Shown here: positions 1-6,359 of the stretch, piece after piece
How positions within the stretch are numbered: position 1 is the first letter of the stretch
Layout: each line of letters starts with the position of its first letter
Assembly (NCBI GenBank): GCA_002341165.1
Contig: DDNL01000024.1
Span: 1-7,040 of the forward strand
Length of the DNA stretch: 7,040 nt
DNA from: Shewanellaceae bacterium UBA2521
Lineage (GTDB): Bacteria > Pseudomonadota > Gammaproteobacteria > Enterobacterales > Shewanellaceae
Direction: 5' to 3'
Translations under genes and position numbers: made by a program
The notes under the pieces: model-generated
Told to the model about the DNA's origin: nothing
Databases searched by the model: none
What the model saw: only the letters and a program-made list of their open reading frames with translations

Positions 1-59
1 TCATGTTCTTTATGCGCTTTGTGAGCATCATGTCCATCATGTTCTTTGTGCGCTTTGTG
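1..59 (-). repeat. Tandem 36-bp repeat encoding a (His-x-x)n segment
   Basis: Positions 1-23 match 37-59 at 22 of 23 bases, which gives a 36-bp period inside the permease reading frame. In protein terms the unit is HKAHKEHDGHDA followed by HKAHKEH at the window edge. A finer 9-bp period places His at every third codon, seven times in a row, separated by Lys-Ala, Lys-Glu, Asp-Gly or Asp-Ala. The repeat may continue beyond the window. Histidine runs of this kind are common metal-binding segments in periplasmic parts of zinc, nickel and copper transport proteins; binding here is inferred. Confidence 0.9.
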
Positions 60-737
60 TGGTGCTTTAGGTTGAGCTTGATATTTTACATCATGTCCTT
101 GCCAGTTCTGGTGTATGGCTTCTAAGCCATCAAGGCTCACGATAACAGTTTGATCCGCAGTAGTTCCGGTAGGATATAAAATACCACTGATAAGAAAAGG
201 ATTTTTATCGTGTTCAACAAAACTATATTCACCTGAACCATGAGATAAAACAATATAATCACCTACCTGATATTGTAACTTGCTCGCAACTTCAGCACCA
301 ATGACCGCTTGGAAAGTACCTTGAAAAGCTTGACCTTGCGCGAAGGTGAGCTCTTGTTGTTGGCCAAATTTAAAATGGTTGAAATAGTCATGCGTTGTAC
401 CCATCACACTGTAACCATGATGTGAATCACCTAATGCGATAGGAATTGACCAAGCGACTCTTTTATCTCTGATTATATCTTGATAGGAATCCCAAGAGAG
501 GTTATGCGTTGCATGACCCACACGAAATACAGAATAAAGAAGTAAGTTCGTCGCTCCTGTACGAGGACCAACGATTAAATCGACACCCGATACTGTTTTA
601 CTAAAGCTGGATTTTGCTTCTTGGCGTAAGTGTTCAACACCGAGTAAAACAAAAATACTGATGGCTATGGAAAGCAAAGTCAAAAGTGCGGTTGATTTGC
701 GATTAAGAAGACTTTTACCTGTTATTTTTAAGAACAT
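1..737 (-). CDS. FtsX/MacB-type ABC transporter permease with His-rich repeat, 3' end outside window
   Basis: Membrane subunit of an ABC transporter, probably paired with the ATPase encoded just upstream. An open frame of 245 codons runs from ATG at 737 to the left window edge without a stop, so the C-terminal part, expected to hold the remaining membrane segments, is missing. Residues about 17-34 form a hydrophobic segment (TM1) after a basic N-terminus, and the rest looks like the MacB-type periplasmic domain. The stretch SGVDLIVGPRTGATNLLLYS (residues 50-69) and ALGDSHHGY (101-109) are typical of the permease that accompanies DUF3299 proteins in Vibrio and Pseudomonas zinc-linked loci. Residues 227-245 are a His-x-x repeat with seven His. 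An AGGTG ribosome site sits 5-6 nt before the ATG, which lies 11 nt after the ATPase stop. A metal role, probably zinc, is inferred. Macrolide export (MacB) and lipoprotein release (LolC/E) are less likely because of the partner genes. Confidence 0.85.
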   Translation of the reverse strand, partial: MFLKITGKSLLNRKSTALLTLLSIAISIFVLLGVEHLRQEAKSSFSKTVSGVDLIVGPRTGATNLLLYSVFRVGHATHNLSWDSYQDIIRDKRVAWSIPIALGDSHHGYSVMGTTHDYFNHFKFGQQQELTFAQGQAFQGTFQAVIGAEVASKLQYQVGDYIVLSHGSGEYSFVEHDKNPFLISGILYPTGTTADQTVIVSLDGLEAIHQNWQGHDVKYQAQPKAPHKAHKEHDGHDAHKAHKEH

Positions 738-748
738 AGTGCACCTAG

Positions 749-1432
749 TTAAGCGTGGTTAATATGATTTAAATGTAATTTTGTTTCAAAGTGTTTAGAC
801 AAGCTTTCATCATGACTTACAAAGATAATTGTACTCTGTAGCGAGTCGGTACATTCAAAAAGAAGTTTGATGAAGTCATCTCTTGAATCACTATCTAAAG
901 CTGAAGTAGGTTCATCGGCAATAATAATACTCGGATGATTAATGAGTGCTCGAGCAATAGCTACGCGTTGCTGTTGCCCGACACTGAGTGTGTCAGCTCT
1001 TTGTTTGAGTAAGTTGTCGGATAATGAAAGACGTTCAAAAATATGCTGAATATTCTGTTTTGTTTCAGAAAACTGATATGGAGAAAAATAGGAAGCGAGC
1101 TGAATATTTTCAAGTATATTTAAGTAAGGTATGAGGTTGAATTGCTGAAATATAACACCTATGTGCTCAGCACGAAATCGATCTCGATCACTCGGTGCTA
1201 AGTTATGAAACTCCACATCATTATAGAGAATTTGTCCTTGCGATGTAGGTGAGATACCGCAAAGTAAGTTGAGAAAAGTTGATTTACCTGATCCTGAAGG
1301 GCCATATAAAAAGACTCTTTGACCAGGAGAAATTTCAAGATCTTTAATATTGATGATAGTTTGGTTGATTTCATAAGAAAAATTCAAATCTTTAATCGTG
1401 AGATGATAAGGTTGTGGTTCTGTTTGAAACAT
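749..1432 (-). CDS. ABC transporter ATP-binding protein (LolD/MacB type)
   Basis: Cytoplasmic ATPase that would power the adjacent FtsX/MacB-type permease. The 227-residue protein is a single nucleotide-binding domain of usual length for the LolD/MacB group. It has Walker A GPSGSGKS (residues 44-51), Q-loop FQQ (95-97), signature LSVGQ (149-153; Val replaces the more common second-position Ser/Gly), Walker B SIIIADEP (168-175), D-loop SALD (177-180) and switch His207. All catalytic positions are intact. The ATG is preceded by a good GGGAG site 7 nt away, and its -10 would be TATAAT at 1460-1465. Its stop is 11 nt before the permease ATG, so the two are one operon. The ATPase alone does not reveal the substrate. 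The zinc-related assignment comes from the His-rich permease and the divergent DUF3299 gene, which together resemble Zrg and PA4063-PA4066 loci. Confidence 0.9.
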   Translation of the reverse strand: MFQTEPQPYHLTIKDLNFSYEINQTIINIKDLEISPGQRVFLYGPSGSGKSTFLNLLCGISPTSQGQILYNDVEFHNLAPSDRDRFRAEHIGVIFQQFNLIPYLNILENIQLASYFSPYQFSETKQNIQHIFERLSLSDNLLKQRADTLSVGQQQRVAIARALINHPSIIIADEPTSALDSDSRDDFIKLLFECTDSLQSTIIFVSHDESLSKHFETKLHLNHINHA

Positions 1433-1447
1433 AAAAAATCTCCCTTA

Positions 1448-1476
1448 TTGTTCTTTTTCATTATATTGCGTATGAT
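1448..1476 (+). promoter_or_regulatory. Candidate sigma70 promoter for the DUF3299 gene
   Basis: TTGTTC (1448-1453), a 17-nt spacer and TATGAT (1471-1476) form a plausible promoter, predicting a start near 1483 and a short leader before the ATG at 1507. The -35 matches the consensus at only three positions, which may indicate activator dependence or a wrong call. It overlaps the opposite-strand promoter, so the two transcription units could be controlled from one operator. Confidence 0.4.
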
Positions 1477-1489
1477 AACTTTATTCTAA
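1460..1489 (-). promoter_or_regulatory. Candidate sigma70 promoter for the ATPase-permease operon
   Basis: Read on the minus strand, a perfect TATAAT lies at 1460-1465, about 28 nt before the ATPase ATG. The best upstream hexamer is TTAGAA (1484-1489) with an 18-nt spacer, which is a weak -35. The -10 is only 5 nt from the -10 of the opposing promoter. The flanking ATTATA (1460-1465) and GATAAC (1474-1479) give loose dyad symmetry, but the arrangement does not fit a canonical Zur box. Confidence 0.4.
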
Positions 1490-1493
1490 TGAA

Positions 1494-1499
1494 AAGAGG
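1494..1499 (+). promoter_or_regulatory. Ribosome binding site that sets the DUF3299 start
   Basis: AAGAGG lies 7 nt before the ATG at 1507. The in-frame ATG at 1489 has no purine-rich site in front of it, and this site falls inside its codons. The 1507 start is therefore preferred and shortens the protein by six residues. Confidence 0.7.
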
Positions 1500-1506
1500 C
1501 TTATTC

Positions 1507-2208
1507 ATGTTAAAACAAAAAAAAATTATTGCTCTTATCTCTATTTTAGTTGGATTTGTCACTTTAGGCTTTATTTATAAGCTTTTGGTTGTTACTCAGG
1601 ACGAAAAATCATCTCAAGAAGAAAATCAAATTGAATATGCCACAACAGAATGGGTGGATCTCATTCCTAAAGATGAATTGCAGATCTTGCTCAATCCTCC
1701 AGCTGCGATAGATGATATCGTTGATGGCGGAGAAGACGATGATATTAACAAATTGTCGAAAAATCCTGAAGTGGCACGTTATCAAAGAGCTTTAGTCTCG
1801 AAAAACATCGTACCTAATTATAAAGATAAGCCTATCATGATACCTGGTTTTATAGTGCCTTTGGAGTTTGACGATCAAAAAAAGGTGACTGAGTTTTTTC
1901 TCGTACCTTATTTTGGGGCTTGTATCCATTTACCACCGCCTCCGCCTAATCAAGTGATTCATGCTCGTTACCCTCAGGGTATCGAACAAAAAGAGCTTTA
2001 CCAGCCTTATTGGATTTCAGGCGCACTCAAAAGTGAAATTGTAAAAAATGACACAGCGACTTCTGCTTATAGCATGCTCGTAAAGCAAATACGTTTATAC
2101 ACGGAAGAAGACGATAGGATGTACAACGAAATGCAACAAGAGATAGAACAGGAGTATGTTCCTGCTTTTCAAGAAGATGAAGAGGAATATGATGTAAGTG
2201 AATCATGA
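1507..2208 (+). CDS. DUF3299 family protein, membrane-anchored or exported
   Basis: A 233-residue protein of the DUF3299 family, molecular function not established. Residues 1-5 are basic-polar (MLKQK) and about 7-28 are hydrophobic, giving a signal anchor or signal peptide without a lipobox Cys, so the body should face the periplasm. Family hallmarks are MIPGFIVPLEFDD (111-123) and FGACIHLPPPPPN (136-148), in which the Cys-x-His pair and the proline run are conserved. An earlier WVDLIP (49-54) and an acidic GGEDDD stretch (74-79) precede the core. The tail from about 200 onward is strongly acidic and ends the protein. DUF3299 proteins accompany the ABC pair in Zur-regulated loci of Vibrio cholerae (Zrg) and Pseudomonas aeruginosa (PA4063-PA4066), so a role in metal acquisition or handling is inferred. 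Here the gene is divergent from the ABC genes and stands alone, ending at a strong hairpin. A start at 1489 is possible but lacks a ribosome site. Confidence 0.85.
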   Translation: MLKQKKIIALISILVGFVTLGFIYKLLVVTQDEKSSQEENQIEYATTEWVDLIPKDELQILLNPPAAIDDIVDGGEDDDINKLSKNPEVARYQRALVSKNIVPNYKDKPIMIPGFIVPLEFDDQKKVTEFFLVPYFGACIHLPPPPPNQVIHARYPQGIEQKELYQPYWISGALKSEIVKNDTATSAYSMLVKQIRLYTEEDDRMYNEMQQEIEQEYVPAFQEDEEEYDVSES

Positions 2209-2217
2209 CATTGAAAC

Positions 2218-2245
2218 AAAAAAGCTCACTAAGGTGAGCTTTTTT
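2218..2245. terminator. Bidirectional rho-independent terminator between convergent units
   Basis: A perfect stem GCTCAC (2224-2229) / GTGAGC (2234-2239) with loop TAAG is flanked by six A upstream (2218-2223) and six T downstream (2240-2245). It therefore reads as a hairpin plus U-tract on either strand. It lies 9 nt after the DUF3299 stop and 25 nt after the potD stop, so it can end both transcripts. Confidence 0.9.
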
Positions 2246-2270
2246 AGTAGCTTAAAAGGATGACCTAAAG

Positions 2271-3338
2271 TTACTGCTGCGTTTTGAGCATTTGCCAGTA
2301 TTTATCATAAATTTTAGCAGCATCGCCAATATCATCTTGGAATTCACTTGTTTTTATGATTTCTTCTGGTGGATAGATAATAGGATTATTTGCCATATCT
2401 TTATTCATGTACACTTTTGCAGATTTATTCGCAGTGGGATAGCCAATGGTATCTGAAATTCTGGCTGCAATATCAGGTCTGAGCAGAAAGTTGATCATAG
2501 CATAAGCAGCTTCTACATTTTCAGCGCGTTTAGGTATAGATAAGTTATCCATCCATAAGATAGGACCTTCTTTAGGATATATAAATTGAATATTGGGGTC
2601 TTCTTTTTGTGCCATATAAGCAGAGCCATTCCAGATCATACCAATTTCCACTTCACCCGATAAAAATGGAATAGCAGGTGTATCAGAGTTAAATACGGTG
2701 ACATGAGGTATCAGAGTTTTTAATCTGTTATAAGCTTGTTTAATATGCTTAGGGTTGGTGGAGTTGACAGAATGCCCATTGAGCTTCAGCGCAACATGAA
2801 ATACTTCGCGTACATCGTTCATAAGCAGGAGTTTATTTTTATATTCGGGTTTCCATAAATCTTTCCAGCTTGTAATCGAAGCAGGATCGATAAATTGCTT
2901 ATTGACACCAATAGCTGTTGCACCCCAGATATAAGGTACACTGTATTTGTTTTTGGGATCATAAGATTTATCTAGAAAATTGACATCGATATGCTTGAAG
3001 TTGGATATCTTGCTGAGATCAAGAGGTTGAATGAGATTCTCTTGCCATAACTTGCGTACGTAATAGGTTGAAGGTACGACCAGATCATAACCTGTGCCTT
3101 TAAGCATCTTGAGTTTAGAATACATCACTTCATTGCTGTCATATGTAGTGAGAATCACCTCAATACCTGTTTCATCGGTAAACTCTTTAAGCATTTCTTC
3201 GGTAATATACTCAGACCAGTTATAGAAGTAGAGCTTTTGAGCCGTTTGATGATCTGAGTGTTTCGACATATTAAAGTAAAAAGCGGTGCCTAGAACAGCG
3301 AGTAGGATACCTGCTAACATAATTTTTGGGTTTTTCAT
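2271..3338 (-). CDS. potD: Spermidine/putrescine-binding periplasmic protein
   Basis: Substrate-binding subunit that delivers polyamines, chiefly spermidine in the E. coli homologue, to the PotABC transporter. The 355-residue protein aligns along its whole length with E. coli PotD (348 residues), for example LYFYNWSEYI, DLVVPSTYYV and YIWGATAIGV. The residues that contact the ligand in E. coli PotD all have counterparts: Trp41 and Tyr44, Ser90 and Tyr92, Glu178, Trp236, Trp262 with Asp264, and Gln334. Polyamine binding is therefore well supported; the spermidine versus putrescine preference is not. The N-terminus has a hydrophobic segment (about 6-23) but no clear Ala-x-Ala cleavage site and no lipobox Cys, so it may be cleaved weakly or stay anchored. 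The ATG overlaps the potC stop by four bases (ATGA), and only a weak AAGAG about 10 nt upstream is seen, which fits translational coupling. It is the last gene of the operon. Confidence 0.96.
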   Translation of the reverse strand: MKNPKIMLAGILLAVLGTAFYFNMSKHSDHQTAQKLYFYNWSEYITEEMLKEFTDETGIEVILTTYDSNEVMYSKLKMLKGTGYDLVVPSTYYVRKLWQENLIQPLDLSKISNFKHIDVNFLDKSYDPKNKYSVPYIWGATAIGVNKQFIDPASITSWKDLWKPEYKNKLLLMNDVREVFHVALKLNGHSVNSTNPKHIKQAYNRLKTLIPHVTVFNSDTPAIPFLSGEVEIGMIWNGSAYMAQKEDPNIQFIYPKEGPILWMDNLSIPKRAENVEAAYAMINFLLRPDIAARISDTIGYPTANKSAKVYMNKDMANNPIIYPPEEIIKTSEFQDDIGDAAKIYDKYWQMLKTQQ

Positions 3339-4117
3339 ATTTTATGTTCTCTTTTCAAGTGCTTAGATAAGATAAAAAATAGCATAACGAATATGAGTGA
3401 TAAGCACAGAAGTAGCGTAGCCAAGGCATTGACTTCTGGGGACACTCCTACTTTAACCATAGAATAAATCTTAATAGGTAAGATTTCATAACTAGGTCCT
3501 GTTACAAAAGAGCTTACAATGACATCGTCTAAGGATAAAGTAAAACTGATAATCCAACTAGATAGAATAGCAGGCATAGCAATAGGTACGAGTATTTGCC
3601 AAAAAGTTTGGCTTTCACTTGCACCCAAATCTTTAGCAGCTTCGATGATCTTTGGATCGAAATCGTTTAAGCGAGCAGAAACTGAAATCACAACAAAAGG
3701 GAGACAGAAGGTTATATGTGCAATGACTAAAGACATGAAGCCCAGTTCAAGACCTAAGTACAAAAATAAAATCAGGAGCGAGACAGCAAGAATGATGTCG
3801 GGAGAACTGATAATAATAAATAAAAGTCCATGTAATAACTTTTTACCTTTAAACTGGTGACGAAATAGAGCAACAGCGGTCATCGTGCCTATTGCAGTGG
3901 CTACGGTTGCAGAACAAAGACCTACAATCACAGAATGCATTGCGGCATCGATTAGACTTGCATGATGAAATAGTGATTCATACCACTTCAGGGTAAACTG
4001 ACTCCAATGTAAACCATATTTTGATTGGTTAAACGAGTTACCTATTAAAATGATGATAGGTAAGTAGAGAAAACTAAACATGATGATAAACCAAGAGATA
4101 CGCATTATTTTTTTCAT
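3335..4117 (-). CDS. potC: Spermidine/putrescine ABC transporter permease PotC
   Basis: One of the two inner-membrane channel subunits of the polyamine importer. The 260 residues match the usual PotC length (264 in E. coli). About six hydrophobic segments are visible, roughly at residues 7-26, 62-84, 96-120, 127-147, 183-206 and 231-250. The cytoplasmic EAA loop that docks on the ATPase starts at Glu159 (EAAKDLGAS) and runs to about Pro182. SFTLSLDDVIVSSFVTGP (191-208) is typical of PotC/PotI permeases. The ATG overlaps the potB stop by four bases and is preceded by AGAGGA at a good distance inside potB. PotI of a putrescine-specific PotFGHI system is the close alternative, but the potABCD gene order and the PotD partner favour PotC. 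Confidence 0.94.
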   Translation of the reverse strand: MKKIMRISWFIIMFSFLYLPIIILIGNSFNQSKYGLHWSQFTLKWYESLFHHASLIDAAMHSVIVGLCSATVATAIGTMTAVALFRHQFKGKKLLHGLLFIIISSPDIILAVSLLILFLYLGLELGFMSLVIAHITFCLPFVVISVSARLNDFDPKIIEAAKDLGASESQTFWQILVPIAMPAILSSWIISFTLSLDDVIVSSFVTGPSYEILPIKIYSMVKVGVSPEVNALATLLLCLSLIFVMLFFILSKHLKREHKI

Positions 4118-4971
4118 AGGTGTCCTCTTTTTTGTTGCAGCTTAGAGGTGCGAAAATAAATAAAAAGCAATAACGCCATCACCCACAAGAGACTCATACT
4201 GGCAGAGGCTGCCAAAGGCCAGTTACGTGTAATGAGTAATTGATCTTTGATGAGGTTACCTATAAGAAGGTTTTTGGATCCACCGAGTAAATCAGATAAA
4301 TAGAACATCCCCATAGTCGGAAGAAATACCATCAGTATGCCTGCAATGATGCCTGAGTAGGTTAAAGGCAACATCACTTTGTAAAAGTATTGCCAACGGC
4401 TAGCACCTAGATCTTTAGCTGCTTCACTATAGGATGAGGGGAGCTTTTCTATTGCATTGTATAGAGGAAGTACCATAAAAGGGATAAGAATATAAACAAA
4501 ACCTATAATGACCGCTGTTTGGGTATACAGTAGATGTAAGGGTGTATCAATAATGCCTAAATAGAGTAGACATGTATTGAGTAACCCTTTAGCGCTTAAA
4601 ATAATTTTAATAGCGTAGGTTCTTATTAATGAGTTCGTCCAAAAAGGAAGAATGAGCATAAATAATAAGATACGTTGTGTTACAGGCCGATAACTCGAAA
4701 TCAGCCACGCAGTAGGATAGCCTATCAATAAGCAAATGATACTGGTTATACTGGCTAAATAGATAGAGTTAGCAAATATATGACCATATCTTGGATTAAA
4801 CAACGTAAGATAATGATCCCAAGTTACAGGAAGTTGCAGGGTACTTTGTGTATCTTGTGTGAGAAAGCTGGTCACAAAAATCATACCGTTTGGAATCATG
4901 ACGAAAATAAACAGCCAAGAGAAAGCTAAACCTATGCTGAGCAGTTTAAATGAGCTATGAGTCATTTTCAT
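4114..4971 (-). CDS. potB: Spermidine/putrescine ABC transporter permease PotB
   Basis: Second inner-membrane channel subunit, expected to form a heterodimer with PotC. The 285 residues fit the family (E. coli PotB is about 275-285). Hydrophobic segments lie near residues 10-35, 67-92, 101-120, 150-172, 205-226 and 256-274. The EAA loop begins at Glu183 (EAAKDLGASRWQ) and ends near Pro202. LPFWTNSLIRTYA (108-120) is a hallmark of PotB/PotH-type permeases. The start lies inside the end of potA (17-nt overlap). A strong GGAGGT at 4983-4988, within the potA coding region, stands 11 nt before the ATG; a second in-frame ATG two codons later is also possible. The gene ends in a four-base overlap with potC. 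Confidence 0.94.
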   Translation of the reverse strand: MKMTHSSFKLLSIGLAFSWLFIFVMIPNGMIFVTSFLTQDTQSTLQLPVTWDHYLTLFNPRYGHIFANSIYLASITSIICLLIGYPTAWLISSYRPVTQRILLFMLILPFWTNSLIRTYAIKIILSAKGLLNTCLLYLGIIDTPLHLLYTQTAVIIGFVYILIPFMVLPLYNAIEKLPSSYSEAAKDLGASRWQYFYKVMLPLTYSGIIAGILMVFLPTMGMFYLSDLLGGSKNLLIGNLIKDQLLITRNWPLAASASMSLLWVMALLLFIYFRTSKLQQKRGHL

Positions 4972-6073
4972 GAGTTAATACCACCTCCCAGCTTGGTACC
5001 CAAGATACCTCGACGCGTTGACCAATACTATGATCTGTATCGGGATCATCTTCATCGAAAAATTCGCTCACAAGAATCTTATCACCATAATCCATATGAA
5101 TCACAGAATCTAAAGTCATACCTTTATAAGTACGTTCGATAACATGACCTGTTAATAAGTTAGAAGTTGTATTCATATTGATTTCTTTGATGCGAATATC
5201 TTCAGGACGTAATAAAACAGATACCAGACTCTGATTTTTCAATGATGTTTCGCTGTGTATGGTAAATGTTTTATCTTCTATTTGAGCTTGATACGTATCA
5301 TCCGTTAATTTCTTCAGCACACGTGCTTTAAAGAGATTAGTTTCACCGATAAACTTCGCAACAAATAGATTATCAGGTGTTTCATAGATTTCTTTTGGCG
5401 TACCAATTTGCTCAATGCGACCTTCTTTCATTACAACAATACGATCGGACATTGAGAGTGCTTCTTCTTGATCATGGGTCACAAAAATAAAGGTGATGCC
5501 CAGCTGCCTTTGTAAACGCTTGAGTTCAAGCTGCATGGCTTGTCTTAGTTTGTAATCAAGTGCACTAAGAGGTTCATCAAGAAGCAAAATTTTGGGGCGA
5601 TTGACAATGGCTCGAGCAATGGCAACACGTTGTTGCTGACCACCTGAAAGCTCCGAAGGTTTATGATTGAGATAGTTCTCAAGCTTCACTTTGGTTAAGG
5701 TTGCAATGGCTTCTTCTTTTGCTTGTACGTGAGGTACTTGACGTACTTTTAAACCAAACATCACATTATCTAAAACAGACATATGTGGGAAGAGAGCATA
5801 GCTTTGAAATACAGTATTAATTTGTCTTTGTTCAGCTGGAGTTTGACTGATACACATACCGTCGAGCTTGATTGTACCCTGATCGGCATGGTCTAAGCCC
5901 GCAATAATTCTAAGTAAAGTTGTTTTACCGCATCCAGAAGGGCCGAGAAGTGTGAGAAATTCACCGTCTTCAATAGATAAGCTGAGTTGATTGAGAATGG
6001 TACGCTGATGAAATTGTTTCGTTACTTGTTCTAAGCGTAAAAGCTCTGTTGATTGAGAATTTGCCATAGTCAT
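4955..6073 (-). CDS. potA: Spermidine/putrescine ABC transporter ATP-binding protein PotA
   Basis: Cytoplasmic ATPase that drives polyamine import through PotB/PotC. With the chosen start the protein has 372 residues (E. coli PotA 378). Walker A GPSGCGKT is at 44-51, Q-loop VFQSY around 90, signature LSGGQ at 142-146, Walker B ILLLDEP at 162-168 and switch His200. A TOBE-type regulatory domain follows, containing LLRPEDIR, YKGMTL and a C-terminal EFFDEDDPD, all close to E. coli PotA. The frame stays open to an ATG at 6121 (388 residues), but that start has no ribosome site and its 16 extra residues are unlike PotA N-termini. ATG 6073 follows GGAG by 4 nt; ATG 6067 is also possible at 10 nt. 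potB begins 17 nt before the end. It is the first gene of the potABCD operon. Confidence 0.95.
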   Translation of the reverse strand: MTMANSQSTELLRLEQVTKQFHQRTILNQLSLSIEDGEFLTLLGPSGCGKTTLLRIIAGLDHADQGTIKLDGMCISQTPAEQRQINTVFQSYALFPHMSVLDNVMFGLKVRQVPHVQAKEEAIATLTKVKLENYLNHKPSELSGGQQQRVAIARAIVNRPKILLLDEPLSALDYKLRQAMQLELKRLQRQLGITFIFVTHDQEEALSMSDRIVVMKEGRIEQIGTPKEIYETPDNLFVAKFIGETNLFKARVLKKLTDDTYQAQIEDKTFTIHSETSLKNQSLVSVLLRPEDIRIKEINMNTTSNLLTGHVIERTYKGMTLDSVIHMDYGDKILVSEFFDEDDPDTDHSIGQRVEVSWVPSWEVVLTHENDS

Positions 6074-6077
6074 GAGA

Positions 6078-6081
6078 CTCC
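6078..6081 (-). promoter_or_regulatory. Ribosome binding site that sets the potA start
   Basis: Minus-strand TTGGAG, core GGAG at 6078-6081, lies 4 nt before ATG 6073 and 10 nt before ATG 6067. No comparable site precedes the longer-frame ATG at 6121, so this site argues for the shorter PotA. Confidence 0.6.
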
Positions 6082-6246
6082 AATCGACACATGAGAATAA
6101 ATTGAATAAGAAGGAGCGCATTTTAGTTCGAGTTTGTAGAATAATAAAGACTTATTTTAAGTATTTTGAGAAAAATTTTTTGGGTTTCATTTTGAGCATT
6201 TAGACTGTAGGATTGATTTGTTTTATTTGCAGGTGACTTTTGAAGG

Positions 6247-6261
6247 CTTTATGATATAAAG
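6247..6261. repeat. Perfect 15-nt palindrome, possible operator
   Basis: CTTTAT (6247-6252) and ATAAAG (6256-6261) are perfect inverted copies around GAT. The site lies about 175 nt before the potA start, in the only non-coding stretch able to control the operon. In such AT-rich DNA a 6+6 palindrome may arise by chance. No T-tract follows it on the minus strand, so it is not a terminator for the upstream gene. Confidence 0.35.
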
Positions 6262-6359
6262 TATTGATAAATAAATTTTTTAATTTTTCATCCTGTGCAG
6301 ATATGAGTGCTTAAGAGCTATACGGGATACGGATATATGTCAGGATAGCAAGATGAGTG

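Larger units (their letters stand above)
6074..6359. other. AT-rich intergenic region upstream of potA
   Basis: About 286 nt without a convincing gene separate the leucine dehydrogenase stop from potA. It should hold the pot promoter, but no clear -35/-10 pair is seen. TATTAT (minus strand, 6141-6146) and TATCAT within the palindrome at 6247-6261 are possible -10 elements without good -35 partners. A weak inverted repeat GCTAT/ATAGC (6317-6321 and 6345-6349) follows the dehydrogenase gene but has no U-tract, so it is not a convincing terminator. A short 7-nt tandem (ATACGGG, ATACGGA) lies at 6320-6333. Some readthrough from the upstream gene into pot cannot be excluded. Confidence 0.6.

Noticed and set aside
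1..1432. MacAB macrolide exporter or LolCDE lipoprotein release system
   Set aside because: ATPase and permease are separate proteins, unlike MacB, no MacA-like adaptor is present, and the permease motifs and DUF3299 neighbour point to the zinc-linked group instead of Lol.
1455..1490. Canonical Zur box between the divergent genes
   Set aside because: The half sites ATTATA and GATAAC resemble the gammaproteobacterial Zur halves but are 8 nt apart instead of 1, and no other register fits, so the site was not annotated.
1489..1506. Longer start for the DUF3299 protein at 1489
   Set aside because: No ribosome site precedes it, while AAGAGG stands 7 nt before ATG 1507.
3519..3860. Plus-strand open frame of 113 codons
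   Set aside because: It is antisense to potC, has no recognisable family, and its length is explained by the codon pattern of potC.
4957..5142. Plus-strand open frame of 61 codons
   Set aside because: Antisense to the end of potA with no family resemblance or convincing ribosome site.
6074..6121. Longer PotA start at 6121 with 16 extra residues
   Set aside because: No Shine-Dalgarno sequence precedes it and the extension does not resemble PotA; GGAG before 6073 supports the shorter form.
6317..6349. Terminator after leucine dehydrogenase
   Set aside because: The GCTAT/ATAGC stem has only five pairs, a long loop and no following U-tract on the minus strand.
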